Part shown: positions 55,978 through 63,974 of the stretch, in pieces
How the letters are laid out: each line of letters begins with the position of its first letter
Numbering within the stretch: the stretch's first letter is position 1
Source of the DNA: Candidatus Zixiibacteriota bacterium
GTDB taxonomy: Bacteria; Zixibacteria; MSB-5A5; UBA10806
Assembly (NCBI GenBank): GCA_024641335.1
Contig: JAHEDG010000004.1
Span: 1-64,000 of the forward strand
Reading direction: 5' to 3'
DNA length: 64,000 nt
Notes under the pieces: generated by a model
The model's input: only the letters and a program-made list of their open reading frames with translations
Database searches by the model: none
Told to the model about the DNA's origin: nothing
Made by a program: the position numbers and the translations under genes

Positions 55978-56066
55978 ATAAGACCCCCGGAGCAATACAC
56001 TCTTATTCTAACAAGCCCAATATAAACTTCCTCTATCCATTGTCAATTTAAAAACAGATTAATCCC

Positions 56067-56798
56067 TTACCTCCGCCCCTTATGCACGAGTATATATTCC
56101 CTGGCCAACGCGCCGATTTCGGCGGCCGATTCCTCGGAGAGATGCACATTTTGCAGTTCTTCCTCGCTGACGTCGGAGCTTTTCTCATATGTAGCCTCTA
56201 ATATCGCCAGGTCGGCGCCGGCGGCCATTTCGCGAAGCGTCTCGCAATCGCCGGTATCGCCACTGATAACCACCGTTTCGCCGCCACTGGAGACTCTGTA
56301 TCCCATCGCCGGTATCGGAGCCAGAACCGATGCCCCCTCGATGCTCCCGCAATGAACCACCGGGAAGGCTTCGATAGACATTCCCCCGATCTCGAATTTC
56401 TCACCCGGATTCGCCTCGCGAGAGATGACCGTAAAAGGTATGGTCTCTCCGTAAATTTCGATGAAACTTTCAATTACCGCTTTAACTTCAGCGCACCCCC
56501 GGGGCCTGATAACCGGCAGATCATCTTTCCTTCCGATCATCCGCAAAAATCCCAGAATCGAATGAAGTCCGCCCATGTGATCGAAATGGCCGTGGGTGAA
56601 GAAGATTCCGCCGAGATTATCCCTGTTGAGCCTGTTGGCCCGGATATCCCGCAGCGCCCCATCGCCCGCGTCGATCAGGATAGCCCGGTCATCATTCTCG
56701 ATCCAGATATGCTGGGCGATACCGGCCCGCGAATGCAGGACTATGACATCGTGCTTATCGCCCGTCCATCGTTGAAACCCGTCGTTCATATCTCTCAA
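56067..56798 (-). CDS. Metallo-beta-lactamase-fold hydrolase (ribonuclease Z-like subgroup)
   Basis: 243 residues. Metal site HxHxDH is present as THGHFDHMGG, followed by FPVVHCG (third His), VISGDTGD (bridging Asp) and NVHLSEESAAEIG (a His of the RNase Z-like group), ending VHKGRR. These fit the short RNase Z/arylsulfatase-like class lacking a recognisable exosite arm. TTG at 56798 has AAAGGAG at good spacing; ATG at 56789 is an alternative. No signal peptide. The substrate cannot be told. Confidence 0.9.
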   Translation of the reverse strand: MRDMNDGFQRWTGDKHDVIVLHSRAGIAQHIWIENDDRAILIDAGDGALRDIRANRLNRDNLGGIFFTHGHFDHMGGLHSILGFLRMIGRKDDLPVIRPRGCAEVKAVIESFIEIYGETIPFTVISREANPGEKFEIGGMSIEAFPVVHCGSIEGASVLAPIPAMGYRVSSGGETVVISGDTGDCETLREMAAGADLAILEATYEKSSDVSEEELQNVHLSEESAAEIGALAREYILVHKGRR

Positions 56799-56932
56799 AA
56801 CCGCTCTCCTTTCCCTTTCGAAACCTTATTATAGGCTGGAATCATATTACCCGAAAGCAAAAAGACTGAAACCGAATAACGGAAACTCCGTAATCAAACC
56901 AGAGGCTTTGATAATCGGCAGGAGGAAAAATT

Positions 56933-57508
56933 ATGCGAAATATGATTATTGTTCCGGTGGTTCTTCTGGCATTGCTCTCGACAGCTTTCGCGGCCGGTGA
57001 CGAATGCCGCGTTATTTCGAGTGGTGATAAATACGATTGCTGTATCGACGATTATAATCTCAGAATACGCGACGGCAACGTGATTCTTATCGCGGACGAC
57101 GGCCGCCGCACCAGGATCAAGATCACCGATGATTACAAGCTGTATATCGACGGGGAATTGATAGAAACCGACGACGAGCAGAAAGAGATGATAAGAGAAT
57201 ACCGAGATAAGATTATCAAACTTCATGAGGATACCAGGAAGATCGCCATGGATGGGGCCAGGCTGGGCGCTCAGGGAGCCGGACTGGGTATTAAAGCGGT
57301 AGCATCGGTGATCAACCTCTTAAGCCCCAATTACGACAGCGACGATCTCGAACGGGAAATGGAATACGAAGCCCAAAAGATCGAGGCCAAAGCTGACGAA
57401 CTGGAACGTCAGGCCGAGGAGCTGGAAAGACAGGCCGACGATCTCGAGACTCTCCAGAGAAAGCTGGAAAAAGAATTCCGCTGGCTGGAGAAGAAATCAC
57501 GGCTGTAA
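56933..57508 (+). CDS. Secreted coiled-coil protein resembling YggN/DUF2884
   Basis: 191 residues with a signal peptide (MRNMIIVPVVLLALLSTAFA). Residues 40-85 read YNLRIRDGNVILIADDG...LYIDGELIETDDEQKEMIREYR, which resembles the DUF2884 (YggN) beta segment and the following helix. A Gly/Ala-rich segment (ARLGAQGAGLGIKAVASV) and a long charged coiled coil (about 132-190, rich in E, K, R) complete it. Periplasmic with unknown role; the DUF2884 link is by eye. GGAGG precedes the ATG and a strong terminator follows. Confidence 0.75.
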   Translation: MRNMIIVPVVLLALLSTAFAAGDECRVISSGDKYDCCIDDYNLRIRDGNVILIADDGRRTRIKITDDYKLYIDGELIETDDEQKEMIREYRDKIIKLHEDTRKIAMDGARLGAQGAGLGIKAVASVINLLSPNYDSDDLEREMEYEAQKIEAKADELERQAEELERQADDLETLQRKLEKEFRWLEKKSRL

Positions 57509-57530
57509 GTTAGATTATTGAGATAGCCAG

Positions 57531-57565
57531 AACGGGGGGAAGGATCAATCCCCCCGTTGTTTTTT
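57531..57565 (+). terminator. Rho-independent terminator between the YggN-like and selenoprotein genes
   Basis: AACGGGGGGA (57531-57540) and TCCCCCCGTT (57549-57558) form a perfect 10-bp stem with an 8-base loop; GTTTTTT follows. It overlaps the stop codon of the minus-strand gene. Confidence 0.92.
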
Positions 57566-58720
57566 ATATTCCAATAAACGCTTGAAATAATCGTCATTAG
57601 CCGGGTCCTCGTTGACTGCCTGCTGAATCATGCTTACGGCTTCGTCGATATTCCCTCTTTCATAGCAGATCTGTCCCAGAGTATTGAGAATCTTCCCTTT
57701 GAATTTTCCGGGCTGCGATTTATTCATAGCCTTGCGGGCCAGAGATTCGGCCTCCACTAAATTGATTTTTCTTTCCAGGCACCAATCGGCAAAGCGATAA
57801 TACTTATCGGGATTATTCTCCCAGCCAGCTCCCAGGGATGTTTTTTTTATCCTCAAGGCGGAGGTCGTATCCGATTTGCCATAAAGCGCCAGATCGGCCT
57901 CGAAATCCGCCCGGTAGCCGGTTAATTTTTTATCGCGGCTGGTAGAAACCGCATCCAGACCGGCTCGCAGGTATTTCTCGATTCTATCGGTTTCCTCCTT
58001 ACGGCGGGCTACTCCGCTGAATATCCGGGCAGCTTTGATAATATTCGAACTGCTTTTTCTCCCGGAGAAAATAACACTGTCGGCCGCGCTGATCAAAGCC
58101 TCGAATTCTATCTTGTCGTTCCAGACAGCGTTAGCCGTGTTCTCGAAAATCTCATATGAATAATCGATATTCGGCCGGTTGGAGAGCTTACCGGCCTGAC
58201 GGTAATAGTCGACCGCGTTCAGATAATCTCCGGTATCGGCGCTGTATTCGGCCATGAAGTAGGCGTCTTTGAAACTCGGATCGGTTTTGAGTCTTTTCTT
58301 TCGCTTTTCGACCGTGGTCAGATCGGCGGCGGCTTTTCGAAAAGATGTCAGAAACCTATCGGCCTGTGAAAAACCTGTCCAACGGCCGATGACACTTGCG
58401 GAACTATCGGTTAGAATAAAGACCGGGAAATATGATCCGACTTTATACAGTTTTTCCAGGTCTATCCCCTCCCCTTCCAATACATTAATGGGGATATGGA
58501 TCACCGTTTGGAAGGCTTCCTTAATTTTGGTATTGGTTTCCGCCTCACGGGCGGCCGCCTGACAGTATTCTCAGTCTTCTCGAAAAAACTCGATCAGAAT
58601 CGGTTTACCCTGCCGGGCGGATAATTTCTTAGCTTCATTTAATGTCGTGGGAGTTTGGGCCAATGCCCCCCCGGCCGAAACGAGTATAGCCGACAACGCG
58701 ATAAAATTTCTGATTTTCAA
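57545..58720 (-). CDS. Exported thioredoxin-fold/TPR protein, probable selenoprotein (TGA-encoded Sec in UxxC)
   Basis: Reading through one TGA (58571-58573) gives 391 residues. The TTG at 58720 has GGGAAGG upstream and a signal peptide KIRNFIALSAILVSAGGALA; ATG at 58744 is an alternative. The thioredoxin domain reads GKPILIEFFRED, then TGA (residue 50), EYC (Cys53), QAAAREAETNTKIKEAF, a VGSYFPVFILTDS strand with the cis-Pro, and a GRWTGF end. TGA stands exactly at the first Cys of CxxC. A C-terminal helical-repeat part with TPR character (PDKYYRFADWCLERKINLVEAE; ILNTLGQICYERGNIDEAV) follows. Termination at TGA would leave a 49-residue fragment. A hairpin with SECIS geometry begins 16 bases after the TGA. 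A chance Cys-to-stop mutation is the alternative. Confidence 0.78.
58540..58573 (-). promoter_or_regulatory. Candidate bacterial SECIS hairpin after the in-frame TGA
   Basis: On the minus strand, bases 17-31 after the TGA form CCGCC (58554-58550), loop CGTGA (58549-58545), GGCGG (58544-58540). This gives a 5-bp stem, a 5-base loop and a G at loop position 2, 23 bases from the TGA. Known bacterial SECIS elements have a G in the first two loop positions and a loop about 16-37 bases downstream. Confidence 0.5.
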
Positions 58721-58771
58721 AATCGACCTTCCCTTTTGAGTTTCCCGCCGCATAATCGGCAGCCTCTTAAT

Positions 58772-58830
58772 ATTATACGATTCACATTCGACCCATGAAA
58801 CAAAAAAAGGAAATATTCGCGAATATCTCC
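58772..58830 (-). promoter_or_regulatory. Putative promoter -10 and palindromic operator upstream of the selenoprotein gene
   Basis: On the minus strand a perfect TATAAT lies at 58777-58772, 51 bp before the TTG start; the matching -35 is weak. About 35 bp further upstream, 58813-58826 is a perfect 14-bp palindrome ATATTCGCGAATAT, extended to 10 of 11 pairs over 58809-58830. It lies in the divergent region shared with tyrosine phenol-lyase. Confidence 0.45.
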
Positions 58831-59021
58831 GCATTCCTATCCGCCGCAACGGGATATGGAGATCAAAGGTAATCCGGCCTGTGATAATCGGGCAGGATAT
58901 CGAGATCCGGGCAGATAGGAGCTTAATTTCCTTGATAATACCGGCAGGCTTTTTTACATTGAGCGTTCCATAAAAGGGGACTACCCGCGCGATTAAAACC
59001 GCTCTTTGTACAGGAGGATCA

Positions 59022-60395
59022 GTGAAATACGTACCCGAGCCCTTCAAAATAAAAACAGTCGAACCTATCAGGATGACCACTAAAGAATATCGGCAAAAGG
59101 CGATCAAGGAAGCCGGATTTAATACTTTCCTATTACGAAGCGAGGATGTTTTTATAGATCTTTTAACCGACAGCGGCACCAGCGCCATGAGTGACGCGCA
59201 ATGGGCCGCGCTGCAGATGGGTGATGAAGCCTACGCCGGCAGCCGGAATTTCTATGATCTCGAAGATACCATCCGCGATGTATACGGCTATAAATATTTC
59301 GTACCCACTCACCAGGGGCGGGCGGCCGAGCATATTATGTCCAAATTGCTGATAAAACCGGGCGATTTCGTGCCCGGCAATATGTATTTCACGACCACCC
59401 GGCTGCATCAGGAAATGGCTGGAGGGAAATTCGTAGATGTTATTACAGACGAGGCCCACGATCCGGATAATCCGCATCCGTTTAAGGGAAATGTGGATCT
59501 CAATAAGATGCAAAAGTTAGTCGACGAGGTCGGAGCGGATAAAATCCCCTATATCAGCTACGAGACCTGCGTAAATATGGCTGGAGGCCAGCCGATCTCG
59601 ATAGGCAACCTGAGGGAGCTTCGGAAATTCTGCGATAAATACGATATCCCTATAATGCTCGATAACACACGCACGGTGGAAAACGCCTACTTCATTCAGA
59701 AGCGGGAGAAAGGTTACGCCGGTAAATCAATAAAAGAAATAGTCAGGGAGATCTGCTCTTATACCGATGGCTGCACCTGCTCGGCCAAGAAGGACGGTTT
59801 GGTAAATATCGGCGGTTTTCTGGCCATGAACGACGAGGAGTTCTTTATCAACGCCAAGGCGCAGGTGGTGATTTACGAAGGATTGCACACCTACGGCGGT
59901 ATGACCGGACGCGATATGGCCGCCCTTGCCCAGGGTATCCGGGAATCGGTGGCCAATGACGACTATATCAGGTACCGGGTAGAACAAACCAACTACCTCG
60001 GCGAAGTTTTAACCGATGCCGGTATCCCGCATGTCACTCCTCACGGGGGGCACGCCATTTTCCTCGACGCCAAAAAGTTCCTGCCCCATATCGATCAGGA
60101 GCAGTTTCCGGCACAGGCGTTGGCATCGGCTATCTATGTTGAGACAGGTGTCAGAGCGATGGAACGGGGCAATGTCTCCGCCGGACGAAATCAGGAAACC
60201 GGTCAGAACTTCAAGCCGAAGCTGGAACTGGTTCGGCTGACTATCCCCAGAAGAGTATATACTCAAAGCCATCTCGATTACGCCGCCGAGGGGATCATAA
60301 ACCTGTATAAAAATAAAAATGAAATAAAGGGATTGAAGTTCGTTTTCGAACCAAAAGTACTGCGCTTTTTCCAGGCCAGGTTCGAACCCGCTTAG
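59022..60395 (+). CDS. tpl: Tyrosine phenol-lyase (beta-tyrosinase)
   Basis: 457 residues from GTG (GGAGG upstream). It is a fold-type I PLP lyase close to Citrobacter tyrosine phenol-lyase along its length: EPFKIKTVEPI, NTFLLRSEDVFIDLLTDSGT, MGDEAYAGSRNFYDLE, PTHQGRAAE, GNMYFTTTRLHQE, PLP lysine in SAKKDGLVNIGG (K257), and RLTIPRRVYTQSH. The residues separating the two related enzymes favour phenol-lyase over tryptophanase: TTTR after GNMYF, and ETGVRAMERG with Arg382, where tryptophanase has EIG. It cleaves tyrosine to phenol, pyruvate and ammonia, a catabolic reaction suited to an amino-acid fermenter or proteolytic organism. A palindromic operator lies upstream. Confidence 0.92.
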   Translation: MKYVPEPFKIKTVEPIRMTTKEYRQKAIKEAGFNTFLLRSEDVFIDLLTDSGTSAMSDAQWAALQMGDEAYAGSRNFYDLEDTIRDVYGYKYFVPTHQGRAAEHIMSKLLIKPGDFVPGNMYFTTTRLHQEMAGGKFVDVITDEAHDPDNPHPFKGNVDLNKMQKLVDEVGADKIPYISYETCVNMAGGQPISIGNLRELRKFCDKYDIPIMLDNTRTVENAYFIQKREKGYAGKSIKEIVREICSYTDGCTCSAKKDGLVNIGGFLAMNDEEFFINAKAQVVIYEGLHTYGGMTGRDMAALAQGIRESVANDDYIRYRVEQTNYLGEVLTDAGIPHVTPHGGHAIFLDAKKFLPHIDQEQFPAQALASAIYVETGVRAMERGNVSAGRNQETGQNFKPKLELVRLTIPRRVYTQSHLDYAAEGIINLYKNKNEIKGLKFVFEPKVLRFFQARFEPA

Positions 60396-60428
60396 GATTT
60401 TATAAGTATATTCATTTAAAGACTCAAG

Positions 60429-60451
60429 CCGCCGATCCGGCGGTTTTGTTT
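60429..60451. terminator. Convergent terminator after tyrosine phenol-lyase
   Basis: CCGCCG (60429-60434), 3-base loop, CGGCGG (60438-60443), then TTTTGTTT. It overlaps the stop of the M23 gene on the other strand. Confidence 0.75.
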
Positions 60452-62693
60452 AGCGGATGAGTATTAGTTTCCTCGTTTGCGAGTGCTGTTCTGATTCCAA
60501 TTTGCTAAAATATACTCCGCTGGCATGATTGCCGGCGTCGAATAATACCGAATAATCCCCGGGACCCTGAATACCGTTTACGAGGCTGGCTATTTCCCGT
60601 CCCATAAGATCGTAAATTTTGAGCGTCACCATTCCCTTATTTGGCAGAGTATATGAAATCATCGTTTCAGCATTGAAGGGATTGGGATAATTCCGCGCCA
60701 AATAAAAATCACGCGGCCCGCCAGGATTTCGGCCTGTGACGCCTACGTTGCCGTTTTTGAAACGAACATCCATGCTGTCTATCGTGGAATTCCCATATTC
60801 GTCGCGGGCTTCGATAAATATTCGGTAGTCGCCGTCGGTGTAATTATCTGTGTGGAAGGCCAGTTGCTTCTCGGAAAGTTCGATCAGCGAGTCGCCGTTA
60901 TTGTTGGTCATAATGTGGTAATAATCGCGCCGCGTATTCATCCAATCGGAGGGAATCAGGATATTATCCCGTTTATAGATTACCGTGGCCCATTCGATAA
61001 ACGGGTCGACCGAATAGAAGTTATATGCGTGATTCAGTATTTGTCCCAGCGTTCGGGGGAATACCGTATCGCCGGTGGCGACGCCGACTACCCAGTAATA
61101 TGTCTCGAAGGCCGGTTGTTCCCATTCGGAATCGCCGACCAAATCCCTGATTTTAGCGATAATATCTATATCCCCGTAAAGGCTGTCCGAGTTCTGGTAG
61201 ACGCTGGTTTCGTTACCGCAGAAAGCGAATTTCGAATTTTCGAAAACGTCATCGAAAACGGGAGGGATCGTATCCGTATCCGGCCGAAGCGAAAGCAGAG
61301 GATTGTAGTTTATCCCCCACTCGTTATCGTCGTAATGCCAGACCAGCCCGTAATCTCTGATTTCCACAAAATGGATATGTCCCCAATCGGAATACCATTG
61401 GACTATATCACCGAGGTAATCATAGATCGCGACCGTGTCCCCGACGTCGAACTGAATCGAGCTTTGGACCAAATGAGCATAGAGCCAGCCGTTGGAAAAC
61501 CCAAACGACTGTTCCGGGCTGATAGCGATTCGCCAGTAGGAACTTCCGCCAAGAGTAAGCACGCACTTAACCACGCCGCCGCAAACCGCGTAAACCGGCT
61601 CGCCGATGGGGGTTATCAGATCCAATCCCTGATGAAGGTAAGAACTACCGTTGTATGCCATATGCTGCTCGTAATAATTCCAGACTGTGCATACACTATC
61701 ATATGGCTCGAACGGCCAGGGTATCGGATCGTAGGTCAGGAACGAATCATCGGGCTGTTGGGGTCTTTTACGAACGGGAATCGCCTTTCGCGATTCAGTT
61801 CGCTCCATGATAATATTTCCGATATAATCGTACTCCCTCAGGATTCCTCTGGAACTCGTATTATCCCGATAGTGAATACCGGTCAATATCAGGCCATTGT
61901 TTGCGGCCAGATCACGATATGAAAGAGGACCAGAAAGAGTATCGGCGAAAAGCAGTACGCCATCGGCCAGGGAAAAGACTTTCAGATGTCTTTTATCGAC
62001 CGCCGCGATGAATTTATTATCCGGCGATATTTCGAGGCCTCGCGTATGGAAATAATCTGTCTGAATTTCTTTTGCCAATCGATTTCCAGTATATATTAGG
62101 ATTTTATTTTCAACAGCCACGGCTACGAGATCGCTGTCGGCCGAGATATCGAATTGAAAACCTTTTCGGAGAAGATCGCTTTTCCCTTCCAGCAAAGAGA
62201 TGATATGCAAGTTAGCGGTCGTGCCTACCCCGAACTTATTGCCGTCGGGCGAGAATCCGAAAAGAGCCGCGCCGGCGAATTTCCCGGAGTAAATAGCCTG
62301 CCCGGATTTCGAGTAAATGTTTACAGTCAATTCGTTTCGAAAATGATAAGTGTGGTCCAGAAATGCGGTGATACCCGAATCGGAGATATAAAGATCGGAG
62401 CCGGGCGCCTTTTTCAGCTGATAGAGGAGCTGGTCGTTTTCGTAAAATCGGAAATTCGCCAATTCCCGGATCTCATCGCCCGCCGCGATAATATCGAACC
62501 GGCAGGAGTAGATACCGTTCTCGGAAACAAATCCGCCGTCGGCGATGGAGGGATGGCGGATGAATTTCCCGTTGAACGATACGGAGATACCGCCGAAACC
62601 CGGCCGCGACGCGTAATTCCCAATGGCTGATACGGGTAAAGCCGACAAAACGGCGATGGTTAAAAGGAAGAGAATCCTGATTATCTTCGACAT
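60450..62693 (-). CDS. Secreted M23-type peptidase with N-terminal propeller and C-terminal sorting domain
   Basis: I take the ATG at 62693 (GGAG six bases upstream), 747 residues. Signal peptide KIIRILFLLTIAVLSALPVSA. Residues about 50-300 look like a WD-type propeller (LFGFSPDGNKFGVGTTA, GLEISPDNKFIAAVD). An M23 domain follows at about 350-480: HQGLDLITPIG (His, Asp zinc ligands), YAVCGGVV, SNGWLYAHLVQ and WGHIHFVEI (HxH). A long beta region and the sorting tail NYPNPFNAET...KLILIR end it. M23 enzymes cut peptidoglycan or Gly-rich peptides; here it is exported, presumably for use outside the cell. It is divergent from the second biotin-ligase-like gene. Confidence 0.9.
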   Translation of the reverse strand: MSKIIRILFLLTIAVLSALPVSAIGNYASRPGFGGISVSFNGKFIRHPSIADGGFVSENGIYSCRFDIIAAGDEIRELANFRFYENDQLLYQLKKAPGSDLYISDSGITAFLDHTYHFRNELTVNIYSKSGQAIYSGKFAGAALFGFSPDGNKFGVGTTANLHIISLLEGKSDLLRKGFQFDISADSDLVAVAVENKILIYTGNRLAKEIQTDYFHTRGLEISPDNKFIAAVDKRHLKVFSLADGVLLFADTLSGPLSYRDLAANNGLILTGIHYRDNTSSRGILREYDYIGNIIMERTESRKAIPVRKRPQQPDDSFLTYDPIPWPFEPYDSVCTVWNYYEQHMAYNGSSYLHQGLDLITPIGEPVYAVCGGVVKCVLTLGGSSYWRIAISPEQSFGFSNGWLYAHLVQSSIQFDVGDTVAIYDYLGDIVQWYSDWGHIHFVEIRDYGLVWHYDDNEWGINYNPLLSLRPDTDTIPPVFDDVFENSKFAFCGNETSVYQNSDSLYGDIDIIAKIRDLVGDSEWEQPAFETYYWVVGVATGDTVFPRTLGQILNHAYNFYSVDPFIEWATVIYKRDNILIPSDWMNTRRDYYHIMTNNNGDSLIELSEKQLAFHTDNYTDGDYRIFIEARDEYGNSTIDSMDVRFKNGNVGVTGRNPGGPRDFYLARNYPNPFNAETMISYTLPNKGMVTLKIYDLMGREIASLVNGIQGPGDYSVLFDAGNHASGVYFSKLESEQHSQTRKLILIR

Positions 62694-62832
62694 TTGAATC
62701 TCCATCATAAGATAGCGGATATTCCGATATTGGCAACATTTATATGGAGCGTTGTTTAATTTTGTTAATCTTATTGGTCTGTTGTCCGGTTGACTTTGCG
62801 GGCGCTCCCATATAAATTCAGATTGAGAAGCT

Positions 62833-63765
62833 ATGATAATCTACACCGATAACACCGAGTCCGCCGATAAATTTCTCCCACGCGATAATCTTGCCTGGAA
62901 CCCGATAGGCAATACGGTCGACCATGACGTTATACCGCTGATCTACAGGTTATTCGAGAATAAGCCTGTTCACTCGACAATTATAAGATCCGATTCATCT
63001 TTCGGACATCTTTTTATCGCCCGGCATTCCTCTGAATCACAATACGATATATTGATAGACCTAAGACGGGAAAATATTTCCCTGCCTCACGGGGTTATTT
63101 GTCTGGCCGAGAGGGGAGATCGATTCCACGGTTACAAAGGTCGACGATGGGAGTCGCCGCCGGGGAATATTTATCTTTCGGTCTATTTCGCGCCGCGCAA
63201 ACCGGTGGAGAATTTCAGATTCGGCTTTACTGTTTTAGCGGCGGTAACGGTTATTGATGTTATCGACAGGCTGCCGGGATTTGAGGGTCGGGCAGGAATA
63301 AAATGGGTCAACGATATTCTCGTGGAAGGCTCCAAGGTCTGCGGCGTTTTGGCTTATACCATTTCCGAAGGGGATCTTTTGACCGGGGCGGTAATAGGAA
63401 TCGGCCTTAATGTTAATACCACGCCCAAGATCGAATCTACTCCATTTGTGCCGAGCGCCGGCAGTTTGCGCGATTTTTCTCCCGATAACCGTGAGATTCC
63501 TCTGGAAATTGTCCTTGAATATATGATTGAATCTCTTGACGAAAACTACCGGATCCTCGAGCAGGGAGACGTCGGACAGCTTTTGGAGCTTTACCGGAAA
63601 CGGTCGCTGATAATCGGCCGCGAAGTGGTGGTGTGCGAGGATAATCCCGGGCCGGAAATAGTGGAAACGGTGTCCGGAGTGGTGGCAGCGATCGGTGACC
63701 ATCTCGAACTTTATCTGGAAGGGGAAACGAAACCGGTCACCCGTGGCAGATTGATTATGAAATAA
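62833..63765 (+). CDS. Divergent biotin/lipoate-protein-ligase-like protein
   Basis: 310 residues. The BPL catalytic fold is recognisable from LPHGVICLAERGDRFHGYKG, then RRWESPPGNIYLSVYFAP, AGIKWVNDILVEGSKVCGVLAY, VIGIGLNVNT and the C-terminal SH3-like part (IVETVSGVVAAIGDHLELYLE). The ATP/biotin loop is altered: where BirA at 4083 has GRGRLGRSW, this has RFHGYKGRRW. There is no N-terminal HTH; instead about 90 residues precede the ligase part (for example NLAWNPIGNTVDHDVIPL) without a known domain. It could biotinylate a particular carrier or use another acyl group. It diverges from the M23 gene; the ribosome binding site is weak. Confidence 0.8.
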   Translation: MIIYTDNTESADKFLPRDNLAWNPIGNTVDHDVIPLIYRLFENKPVHSTIIRSDSSFGHLFIARHSSESQYDILIDLRRENISLPHGVICLAERGDRFHGYKGRRWESPPGNIYLSVYFAPRKPVENFRFGFTVLAAVTVIDVIDRLPGFEGRAGIKWVNDILVEGSKVCGVLAYTISEGDLLTGAVIGIGLNVNTTPKIESTPFVPSAGSLRDFSPDNREIPLEIVLEYMIESLDENYRILEQGDVGQLLELYRKRSLIIGREVVVCEDNPGPEIVETVSGVVAAIGDHLELYLEGETKPVTRGRLIMK

Positions 63766-63776
63766 TGAATTGATCC

Positions 63777-63805
63777 TTGCATATCCCGATAAAGCCGATT
63801 ATAAT
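63777..63805 (+). promoter_or_regulatory. Sigma-70-type promoter for the last transcription unit
   Basis: TTGCAT (63777-63782), 17-bp spacer, perfect TATAAT (63800-63805). A transcript would start near 63812, about 85 bp before the small frame at 63897. A 23-codon frame at 63813-63884 in this leader has no ribosome binding site and is not annotated. Confidence 0.6.
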
Positions 63806-63896
63806 ATTTCTCATGAGTTGGCGTCGTAACTACCTCGGCGCTGTTGATGTTGGCGTCGGACCCGCTGCCGCGGAACGGCGCTAAGGGAGAACGTAA

Positions 63897-63974
63897 TTGA
63901 AATGGCTTGAGAAGTTCTTTTATGCCTCGGCGACTGCCGCGGTATTTTTATTGTCTTTTCGGGAGCGTGGATGA
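63897..63974 (+). CDS. Small membrane-helix ORF (25 aa), coupled to the next gene
   Basis: TTG start with AAGGGAGA 6 bases upstream, 25 codons (KWLEKFFYASATAAVFLLSF core) and TGA overlapping the next ATG as ATGA. It may be a tiny membrane peptide, a leader for coupling, or the true N-terminal anchor of the next gene separated by a frameshift. Confidence 0.4.
   Translation: MKWLEKFFYASATAAVFLLSFRERG

Noticed and set aside
59022-60395. Tryptophanase
   Set aside because: Arg in MERG and the TTTR segment agree with tyrosine phenol-lyase; tryptophanases have EIG and a different segment.
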